Origin: Clostridiaceae bacterium
GTDB taxonomy: Bacteria > Bacillota > Clostridia > UBA1212 > DUPL01
Length of the DNA stretch: 10,993 nt
Direction: 5' to 3'
Assembly (NCBI GenBank): GCA_012522035.1
Contig: JAAYLF010000145.1
Span: 1-10,993 of the forward strand
Position numbers and translations under genes: made by a program. Under the pieces are notes generated by a model, which saw nothing but the letters and a program-made list of their open reading frames with translations, had not been told where the DNA came from and made no database searches. Below are positions 5,920 through 10,993 of this stretch, one piece after another. How positions within the stretch are numbered: the stretch's first letter is position 1; each line of letters begins with the position of its first letter.

Positions 5920-7092
5920 ATGAAGAAAACGATGCTGACAAGAATCATATCGATAGCTTTGCTTTCTGCGGTGTTGTTTACTTGCAGTTTAAATGTACAA
6001 TCTGCAACTCTTGAGGAAATCGAACAGAAAATCAAACAGACAGAAAACCAGAAGAATGACATCGAAGGCAAACTGGGTAATATTGCAGACAGAAAGAAAC
6101 ATGCTGCAAACAATGCCAGTGCGAAAGAAGCAGAGCTTTCAGAACTGGAAAAACAGAAGCAGAACAATTTGTCAGAGAAGGAACTTATCATCAAAGATAT
6201 TGAGCATGCATACGAAATGATACTCAATATGGAAGAAACCATCAGGCAAACACAGGAAGAGTATGACAGAAAGCGTGCTTTGTTTGAAGAACGTGTAAAG
6301 GTAATGTACCAGTATTCGGACTATTCCATATTCCAATTACTGTTGGAGTCAAAAAACATCCTTGATTTTATCAACAGGGTTTACATGATGGCCACTCTTC
6401 TTAGAAATGACTATGCTCTGATGGAAGAAGTCGAAACTTTGAGAAAAGACCTTGAGCACAAAAAGTCACTGCAGGAAATAGCATGCAAGAACAAGGAAGA
6501 AATACTTGCAGAAAAAGAAAAAGTCCTTAAGATGCTCGAGGAAGATTACAAGAACATTGAACAGCAGTACATACAAAGCAGAAAAGAGTTTGAATCACTC
6601 CTGGCAGAAGAGGACAGATTGCTTGCAAAATCAAAACAGCTTGAAGAAGAGCTCAAGAAGCTTCAGGAGGAGTCAAAGAAGCTAAAATATGCCGGCGGTA
6701 AAATGCTGTGGCCTGCGGAAAAAGGCACGTACATATCATCATATTTTGGAAACAGACTTCATCCGATATATAATGTGTGGCGAATGCATAATGGAATAGA
6801 CATACCTGCACCGGGTGGTTCCAACATACTGGCAGCGAACTCAGGAACAGTCATTAAAGCTACATGGGATGATGGATACGGATGGTACATAATTGTTGAT
6901 CACGGCGCTGGAATTTCAACACTGTATGCCCATGCAAGAGAATTGATTGCTAAAGTGGGCGACAAAGTGGAACGCGGCCAGGTAATAGCGAAGGTAGGAA
7001 CGACAGGAACGTCAACAGGAAATCATCTGCACTTTGAAGTAAGAGTAAACGGAACACCGGTCAATCCTCTCAATTACGTTGTAGTTCCTTGA
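5920..7092 (+). CDS. Secreted coiled-coil M23 (LytM) peptidoglycan endopeptidase, probable FtsEX partner
   Basis: This 390-residue exported enzyme probably cuts peptide crosslinks of peptidoglycan. Residues 1-29 are a signal peptide ending near NVQSA; its Cys22 lacks a lipobox, so cleavage by signal peptidase I is expected. Residues about 30-256 are almost continuous charged heptad-like coiled coil with a less charged break at 130-165. The M23 domain spans about 260-388. Zinc ligands H290 and D294 (in MHNGID) and H371 (in NHLHFE) and catalytic H337 and H369 are all present, so it should be active, unlike degenerate EnvC-type activators. ATG 5920 is chosen over GTG 5908, which lies within the AAGGAG ribosome binding site (5903-5908). 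Long N-terminal coiled coils that contact FtsX are known in EnvC, PcsB and CwlO; the pairing here rests on architecture and adjacency to ftsEX. Confidence 0.92.
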   Translation: MKKTMLTRIISIALLSAVLFTCSLNVQSATLEEIEQKIKQTENQKNDIEGKLGNIADRKKHAANNASAKEAELSELEKQKQNNLSEKELIIKDIEHAYEMILNMEETIRQTQEEYDRKRALFEERVKVMYQYSDYSIFQLLLESKNILDFINRVYMMATLLRNDYALMEEVETLRKDLEHKKSLQEIACKNKEEILAEKEKVLKMLEEDYKNIEQQYIQSRKEFESLLAEEDRLLAKSKQLEEELKKLQEESKKLKYAGGKMLWPAEKGTYISSYFGNRLHPIYNVWRMHNGIDIPAPGGSNILAANSGTVIKATWDDGYGWYIIVDHGAGISTLYAHARELIAKVGDKVERGQVIAKVGTTGTSTGNHLHFEVRVNGTPVNPLNYVVVP

Positions 7093-7117
7093 TTTTATTG
7101 GATTATTAAGGTATACT
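7089..7117 (+). promoter_or_regulatory. Candidate promoter of the S41 protease gene, nested in the M23 terminator
   Basis: TTGATT (7089-7094), overlapping the M23 stop codon, and TATACT (7112-7117) are 17 bp apart. The -10 box lies inside the 5' arm of the terminator. Transcription would start near 7124, in the hairpin loop, so this RNA would lack the 5' arm and escape termination. Box quality is moderate (4/6 and 5/6). Confidence 0.5.
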
Positions 7118-7153
7118 GTACCCTTGCAAGGTACAGTATACCTTATTTTTTTT
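7107..7153 (+). terminator. Strong Rho-independent terminator after the M23 gene
   Basis: A 16-bp perfect stem (7107-7122 with 7130-7145) has a 7-nt loop and is followed by eight Ts (7146-7153). It is the longest perfect hairpin in the window. It ends only 18 nt before the next start codon, so the downstream protease needs read-through or the nested promoter. Confidence 0.93.
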
Positions 7154-7171
7154 GGAAGGATAGAGGTTAAA

Positions 7172-8536
7172 ATGGGTAAAAAGTTTTATCTTAAGGATAC
7201 TAAACTGACGAGAAAGATAAAGAGAATCATGAAAAAGAAAGAACAGCAGGAAGTTGATGTTTTGGAATACAGGGAAGACGATATTAACGAAACTAGAAGT
7301 CCTAAAAAGGAATATTATTTTAAACTCAGCGCTTCCACATTGTTTTTCTCGGCAGCTATTCTGATTGTAATAACAGTGTTTTTGTCATTTTTTGTAGCAG
7401 ACAGGCTTTTCTATGGCGGATATTTTGCTGAAAAGAGCAACAAGGTTTCCTTTGACAAAAGTGTCGATTACAGAAAGGTAGCGAAATTCCAGGATGTGCT
7501 TAATTTCATAAGGAAGAATTATTACTTGGAGTATGATGAAAACGAACTGCTTGAAGGCGCGCTTAAAGGTCTTGTTGAAGCTTTGGGAGATCCGTATTCC
7601 AACTATTTCGAACCTGGCAGCATGGATGATTACAACGACTACATAACAGGTACCTACCGGGGTATAGGAGTTGAAGTCCAGGAAGTTGAAAACGGGCTAA
7701 AGGTAACAAACGTATTTGATGATACTCCGTCGTGGAGAGTTGGGATTAAAAAAGATGACGTCATTACTCATATTAACGGAAAAGCTGTAACTGAGATGAG
7801 TAGTGAGGAAAGATCAAGTGTTTTAGGAAATGAAGGCAATGAGGTAATCCTGACTGTGGTGACAGCGGATGGCAAAACAGTTCAATACGATGTCAAAGTC
7901 GAGGTTATTAAAAAGCATACGGTATATACAAAGTATTATGACAACGGCATTTCATATATTCAGATTACCCAGTTTGATGATGATACGGGCAAGGAGTTTG
8001 AGAATGCAATAAACGAGATATTGAAAAAAGATGCCAAGGGCCTAATCCTGGACTTGAGAAACAACGGAGGAGGCTTTGAATCCCAGGCATCTATTGTTGC
8101 AGACGTTATTTTGCCTGAAGGAGTTATTGCATATTCCGAAGACAGAAATGGCAAGAAGATAAAGGAGATAAAGTCTGACAAGAGCCAGCTTGACTTGCCT
8201 ATTGTAATGTTAATAAACCAGAACACAGCCAGTGCATCAGAGCTTGTTGCAGGAGCTTTTCGCGATTTTAAAAAGGGTGTGATTATAGGGGTCAAGTCCT
8301 ATGGAAAGGCATTGGGTCAGGTTAGCAAGACGTATGAGGCAGACGGAAGTGGCATCGTCTTGACAGTTTCCCGCTACTTCACTCCAACAGGGCAGTGCAT
8401 CCATGGTATTGGAATTGAGCCTGATATAAAAGTGGAACTTCCTGATGAGTATAAAAACATATCACCAGACAAACTGCCTTTTGACTTTGATGATCAACTT
8501 CAAAGAGCATTGATGGAAATAGAGAAGATGATATGA
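7172..8536 (+). CDS. Membrane-anchored S41 carboxyl-terminal processing protease (CtpA/CtpB type)
   Basis: This 454-residue serine protease acts on the outer face of the membrane and recognises C-terminal tails through its PDZ domain. A basic cytoplasmic stretch (1-50) precedes one membrane anchor (about 53-76), then an N-terminal helical region, a PDZ domain (about 163-246) and the S41 core (about 255-420). The Ser-Lys dyad is visible: S354 in NTASASEL and K379 in VKSYGKA, 25 residues apart as in E. coli Prc/Tsp (S430/K455). ATG 7172 follows AGAGG (7162-7166); the in-frame TTG at 7124 is in the terminator loop and is rejected. Its TGA overlaps the next gene's ATG by 4 nt. Ctp proteases degrade or process wall hydrolases in some bacteria and signalling proteins in Bacillus spores; the neighbouring M23 enzyme is a plausible but unproven substrate. 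Confidence 0.92.
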   Translation: MGKKFYLKDTKLTRKIKRIMKKKEQQEVDVLEYREDDINETRSPKKEYYFKLSASTLFFSAAILIVITVFLSFFVADRLFYGGYFAEKSNKVSFDKSVDYRKVAKFQDVLNFIRKNYYLEYDENELLEGALKGLVEALGDPYSNYFEPGSMDDYNDYITGTYRGIGVEVQEVENGLKVTNVFDDTPSWRVGIKKDDVITHINGKAVTEMSSEERSSVLGNEGNEVILTVVTADGKTVQYDVKVEVIKKHTVYTKYYDNGISYIQITQFDDDTGKEFENAINEILKKDAKGLILDLRNNGGGFESQASIVADVILPEGVIAYSEDRNGKKIKEIKSDKSQLDLPIVMLINQNTASASELVAGAFRDFKKGVIIGVKSYGKALGQVSKTYEADGSGIVLTVSRYFTPTGQCIHGIGIEPDIKVELPDEYKNISPDKLPFDFDDQLQRALMEIEKMI

Positions 8537-9300
8537 TGTACAATTCCTTAGCTGAATTCTACAACAGATTTACACAAGATATAGACTACACGCAACTGGC
8601 GTTGTTTGTCCATGAACAGTTTTCCGAGTCCGGCCTTTTCAAGGGTGCGGACTCTCCCTGTGTTGTGGACCTTGCCTGTGGTACAGGAAGCCTTACGTTG
8701 GAGCTTTTAAAATATGGGTATGATTTGATTGGAGTTGACATATCCTATGAGATGTTGGAAGAGTCAAGGAACACTGAATATGAAGTCACAGGTGACAGCA
8801 GCATCCTTTGGATATGCCAGGACATGACCGAGATTGAGCTGCACGGTCCTGTTTCCGGCATGGTTTGCATTACAGATGGTGTCAATCATATAACTGACAA
8901 GAAGAAGCTGGACAAATTTTTTAAAAGGGTTTCAAAGTACCTTGATAATGGTGGAATATTCATATTTGATATTCTGACGGAGAGGTACTTTAAAGAGGTT
9001 GTAGGCAGTAATGTGTATTGTGAATCGGATGACATAGAAAGCTGCATATGGGAGTCAAAATACGATGAAGAGAGCAGGATTATGGAGTACGACATAACTC
9101 TGTACAAGCTTGTTGACCCTGAAAAAGGCTTGTATCAGCGGCTGGATGATGTTGTGGTGGAGAGAGCGTGGACTGAAGGGGAGCTGCATGACTCGATTAA
9201 CAAGTCTAAGCTGAGGATTAAAAATGTATATTCGTCCATTAAAAAGACAAACATAACGAGTGAAGACACAAGAAGATACTATATTCTTGAAAAAGCTTGA
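8533..9300 (+). CDS. Class I SAM-dependent methyltransferase (YqeM-like)
   Basis: This 255-residue cytoplasmic protein has the Rossmann SAM-binding fold. Motif I is VVDLACGTGSLT (44-55), the acidic ribose-binding residue is D69 in GVDIS, QDM (96-98) is the adenine-contacting region, and CITDGVNHI (112-120) is the post-motif strand. The N terminus (YNSLAEFYNRF) resembles the YqeM group of small Firmicutes methyltransferases, whose substrate is not known to me. The start ATG 8533 overlaps the protease stop as ATGA; the second ATG at 8536 is an equal alternative. The overlap implies cotranscription and coupled translation with the S41 protease, but no functional link is evident. No strong terminator follows, and a new promoter at 9312 serves the next gene. 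Confidence 0.85.
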   Translation: MMYNSLAEFYNRFTQDIDYTQLALFVHEQFSESGLFKGADSPCVVDLACGTGSLTLELLKYGYDLIGVDISYEMLEESRNTEYEVTGDSSILWICQDMTEIELHGPVSGMVCITDGVNHITDKKKLDKFFKRVSKYLDNGGIFIFDILTERYFKEVVGSNVYCESDDIESCIWESKYDEESRIMEYDITLYKLVDPEKGLYQRLDDVVVERAWTEGELHDSINKSKLRIKNVYSSIKKTNITSEDTRRYYILEKA

Positions 9301-9311
9301 TTGGTTTTGGG

Positions 9312-9340
9312 TTGACTTAGCTTTCCTCACGTGTTACACT
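9312..9340 (+). promoter_or_regulatory. SigA-type promoter of the cold-shock gene
   Basis: TTGACT (9312-9317) and TACACT (9335-9340) are 17 bp apart, and TG at 9332-9333 makes an extended -10. Predicted start is near 9347. The leader of about 70 nt is AT-rich with alternating TA at 9362-9380 and could fold in a temperature-dependent way, as in other csp mRNAs, but no defined element is seen. Confidence 0.65.
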
Positions 9341-9417
9341 TACAATGTTGCTTGCGATATTGATATATATATTTATATTGGCATTGTGGGCAAAGTAAGT
9401 CAGGAGGAATTTAGAAA

Positions 9418-9618
9418 ATGGAAACTGGTAAAGTAAAATGGTTTAATGCTGACAAAGGCTTTGGTTTCATTGAGATAGAAAATGGAAATGATGTCTTTGT
9501 CCACTATTCGGCAATTGAGATGGATGGTTTTAAGACTTTGGAAGAAGGTACGGAAGTACAATTTGAGATAGTTGAGGGAAGCAAAGGCCCACAAGCCGCT
9601 AACGTAAGAAAAGTTTGA
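9418..9618 (+). CDS. Cold-shock domain protein (CspA family)
   Basis: This 66-residue protein is a single cold-shock domain that binds single-stranded RNA or DNA and keeps mRNA unfolded. RNP1 is KGFGFIEI (14-21) and RNP2 is VFVHYSAI (26-33); the start METGKVKWFNADKGFGF and the length are typical. AGGAGG (9402-9407) lies 10 nt before the ATG. The gene has its own promoter, and hslO follows after 30 nt without a terminator, so the two stress genes are likely cotranscribed. Family members are often expressed constitutively, so cold induction is not certain. Confidence 0.95.
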   Translation: METGKVKWFNADKGFGFIEIENGNDVFVHYSAIEMDGFKTLEEGTEVQFEIVEGSKGPQAANVRKV

Positions 9619-9648
9619 CTTTCTCTTTAAACTAGGGTGGTATAATTA

Positions 9649-10512
9649 ATGTTGGTAAACTATCTAGGTGCAAACGGTCAGGTTCGATGCATTGGTGTTG
9701 ACTCACTTGATGTAGTGAAAGATGCTGCAAGAATTCATAATACAAGCAATGTTGCAACAGCTGCATTCGGACGAACCTTGACCGGTGCATTAATTTTGAC
9801 AAGACATTTAAAAAACAAGGATGATATACTCACATTACAGATAAGAGGCGATGGACCTTTAGGGGGAGTTGTGGCCGTCACTACATCTGACTGCAAGGTT
9901 AGAGGCTATGTTATAAATCCCGATGTCACTCTACCTCTTAAGGACGGAAAGCTGGATGTAGGCAGAGCTATTGGCAAAGGCAATATCACAGTCGTTAAAG
10001 ACTTTGGTTTAAAGGAACCCTATGTGGGCTCCGTGCCCTTGCTTACAGGCGAAATTGGTGAAGACCTGGCCTACTATCTTGCTGTATCCGAACAGATACC
10101 ATCATTCATTTCTTTAGGAGTACTGGTAAAAGGCAGCGAGGTTCTTGCATCCGGAGGATTCATGATACAGCCATTGCCCGGCACGGATGAGGAGATAATA
10201 GCAGAGCTGGAGAAGCGCTCCATGTCCTTTCCTCCTGTGTCACAGCTTTTGCATGCTGGCGCAACCATTGAGGATGTAATTAATGATTTCATGAGAGGTT
10301 TCAGCATGGAAAAGCTTGAAGAGGGTGAGACATCCTATGCATGCAACTGTTCAAGGGAAAGAATTGTTGGAGTGCTTGCAAGCATTAGCAGAAAGGAACT
10401 TGATGAGATTATTGAGGATGATGAAGGTGCTGAAGTAAAGTGCCATTTCTGCAATACAGCATACTTCTTTACAACTGATGAGTTGAAGGAAATCAGGGAC
10501 GAGCTGATGTAG
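9649..10512 (+). CDS. hslO: Redox-regulated molecular chaperone Hsp33
   Basis: Hsp33 is a cytoplasmic holdase that is inactive when reduced and turned on by oxidation plus unfolding. The 287-residue protein has the N-terminal substrate-binding fold (about 1-180, with GQVRCIGVDS and GDGPLGG), a linker, and the C-terminal redox switch. Zinc-binding cysteines C232 and C234 (CNC) and C265 and C268 (CHFC) form the CxC...CxxC signature, so the switch is complete. AGGGTGG (9634-9640) lies 8 nt before ATG 9649. It follows the cold-shock gene closely and is probably read from the promoter at 9312. Length and motif spacing are normal for the family. Confidence 0.96.
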   Translation: MLVNYLGANGQVRCIGVDSLDVVKDAARIHNTSNVATAAFGRTLTGALILTRHLKNKDDILTLQIRGDGPLGGVVAVTTSDCKVRGYVINPDVTLPLKDGKLDVGRAIGKGNITVVKDFGLKEPYVGSVPLLTGEIGEDLAYYLAVSEQIPSFISLGVLVKGSEVLASGGFMIQPLPGTDEEIIAELEKRSMSFPPVSQLLHAGATIEDVINDFMRGFSMEKLEEGETSYACNCSRERIVGVLASISRKELDEIIEDDEGAEVKCHFCNTAYFFTTDELKEIRDELM

Positions 10513-10524
10513 TAAAAATTGGAG

Positions 10525-10545
10525 AAAAAAATATTTAGTTTTTTT
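10525..10545 (+). promoter_or_regulatory. A/T tracts upstream of the tRNA promoter: UP-like element or weak terminator
   Basis: Seven As (10525-10531) and seven Ts (10539-10545), followed by AGAAAATA, lie just before the -35 box at 10557. This A-tract/T-tract pattern resembles an UP element, as expected for a strong stable-RNA promoter. The same bases could form an all-A:T hairpin that weakly ends hslO transcription. Confidence 0.45.
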
Positions 10546-10556
10546 AGAAAATAGTG

Positions 10557-10585
10557 TTGACAATCACAAAAATATTTAGTATAAT
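10557..10585 (+). promoter_or_regulatory. Consensus SigA promoter of the tRNA cluster
   Basis: TTGACA (10557-10562) and TATAAT (10580-10585) are perfect consensus boxes 17 bp apart. Predicted start is near 10592. The 5' leader begins with a 6-bp hairpin (10593-10598 with 10607-10612) before the first tRNA at 10625. It drives at least the Val-Asp-Phe-Gly tRNAs. Confidence 0.9.
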
Positions 10586-10624
10586 TTAATGCGTCGCTGA
10601 GATTGAAGCGGCACTGGTACAAGT

Positions 10625-10700
10625 GGGAGTTTAGCTCAGCTGGGAGAGCATCTGCCTTACAAGCAGGGGGTCATAGGTTCAAGTCCTGTAACTCCCACCA
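10625..10700 (+). tRNA. tRNA-Val (UAC)
   Basis: A complete 76-nt cloverleaf. Acceptor GGGAGTT (10625-10631) pairs with AACTCCC (10690-10696), discriminator A, encoded CCA. The anticodon loop CTTACAA gives TAC at 10658-10660. It is the first gene of the cluster, and the next tRNA begins 5 nt later. Confidence 0.97.
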
Positions 10701-10705
10701 CATGT

Positions 10706-10782
10706 GGCCCGGTAGTTCAGATGGTTAGAACGCTAGCCTGTCACGCTAGAGGCCGAGGGTTCGAGTCCCTTCCGGGTCGCCA
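10706..10782 (+). tRNA. tRNA-Asp (GUC)
   Basis: A complete 77-nt cloverleaf. Acceptor GGCCCGG (10706-10712) pairs with CCGGGTC (10772-10778, one G:T), discriminator G, encoded CCA. Stem CTAGC/GCTAG holds loop CTGTCAC with anticodon GTC at 10740-10742. Confidence 0.97.
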
Positions 10783-10787
10783 TTTTT

Positions 10788-10863
<76 letters not shown>

Positions 10864-10866
10864 GGT

Positions 10867-10941
10867 GCGGGTTTAACTCAGCGGTAGAGTGTCACCTTGC
10901 CAAGTTGAAAGTCGCGAGTTCAAATCTCGTAACCCGCTCCA
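10867..10941 (+). tRNA. tRNA-Gly (GCC) with an irregular anticodon stem
   Basis: A complete 75-nt cloverleaf with acceptor GCGGGTT/AACCCGC, discriminator T and encoded CCA. Loop TTGCCAA gives anticodon GCC at 10899-10901. The anticodon stem TCACC (10892-10896) and GTTGA (10904-10908) has a C:T mismatch at 10895/10905 (positions 30:40), where GGTGA would pair fully. The D stem starts with A:T instead of the usual G:C. Otherwise canonical, including the TTC T loop. Confidence 0.93.
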
Positions 10942-10951
10942 TTTTATTAAT

Positions 10952-10976
10952 ACAGATCCAAAAAATCTGTTTTTTT
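10952..10976 (+). terminator. Hairpin plus T-run between tRNA-Gly and the next tRNA
   Basis: ACAGAT (10952-10957) pairs with ATCTGT (10965-10970) around a 7-nt loop and is followed by a T-run (10970-10976). The 6-bp stem is modest. It ends about 4 nt before the next tRNA, so it either terminates the four-tRNA transcript or lets part of it read through. Confidence 0.6.
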
Positions 10977-10980
10977 ATTT

Positions 10981-10993
10981 GGCACCATAGCCA
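10981..10993 (+). tRNA. Probable tRNA-Cys, 5' end only
   Basis: The last 13 bases, GGCACCATAGCCA, match the usual start of bacterial tRNA-Cys (GGC..CATAGCCAAGTGG). The anticodon is outside the window, so the amino acid is inferred from the 5' sequence alone. Confidence 0.6.

Noticed and set aside
5993..6220. Small + strand frame inside the M23 gene
   Set aside because: It is an out-of-frame reading of the coiled-coil region, rich in Arg/Lys/Asn, with no ribosome binding site or domain.
7124..7171. TTG start adding 16 residues to the S41 protease
   Set aside because: It falls in the terminator loop and would translate the hairpin arm and T-run; ATG 7172 has a ribosome binding site and a normal basic N terminus.
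9615..9646. TTGACT and TATAAT as a promoter for hslO
   Set aside because: The spacer is 20 bp, and transcription would start after the ATG at 9649, removing the conserved Hsp33 N terminus.

Overview
The window looks like the chromosome of a low-GC Gram-positive anaerobe of the class Clostridia. The evidence is the AT-rich intergenic DNA, strong AGGAGG-type ribosome binding sites, SigA-type promoters, an FtsEX / M23 / S41 cell-wall block, an MsmX/UgpC-type sugar ATPase, and a Thr/Pro linker on a membrane-anchored deacetylase like those of cellulolytic clostridia. An Acetivibrio/Hungateiclostridium (Clostridium) thermocellum-like genome is my best guess, but that is inference. All protein genes lie on the + strand, and I see no mobile element, CRISPR array, phage or toxin system.

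Layout. The 3' part of tRNA-Asn(GUU) and its terminator open the window (1-89). A membrane-anchored CE4-type polysaccharide deacetylase follows from a near-perfect SigA promoter (167-1510). A stand-alone sugar-ABC ATPase has its own promoter and terminator (1629-2895). A CdaR/PucR-type regulator, ftsE and ftsX form the next block, driven by a promoter at 2917-2945 (2984-5797). A secreted coiled-coil M23 peptidase has its own promoter (5806-7092). A membrane-anchored S41 (CtpA/CtpB-type) protease follows behind a terminator that seems to contain that protease's promoter, and it overlaps a class I methyltransferase gene by 4 nt (7107-9300). A cold-shock protein and Hsp33 (hslO) form a small stress pair (9312-10512). 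A UP-element-like, consensus SigA promoter drives tRNA-Val(UAC), -Asp(GUC), -Phe(GAA) and -Gly(GCC) (10525-10941). A hairpin plus T-run and the first 13 nt of a probable tRNA-Cys end the window.

How the genes work together. The core theme is envelope remodelling. FtsE and FtsX make an ATP-driven membrane complex that, by homology, activates a secreted peptidoglycan hydrolase with an N-terminal coiled coil. The M23 protein here has exactly that architecture and intact metal ligands. The adjacent S41 protease is a candidate to process or degrade a wall hydrolase, as Ctp/Prc proteases do elsewhere. The deacetylase could modify peptidoglycan or another extracellular glycan. The sugar ATPase lacks local permeases and probably energises transporters encoded elsewhere.

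No clearly undescribed system is present. The points most worth a second look are the promoter nested in the M23 terminator, the CdaR-like regulator coupled to ftsEX, the dyads around two promoters, and a tRNA-Gly with a mismatched anticodon stem.
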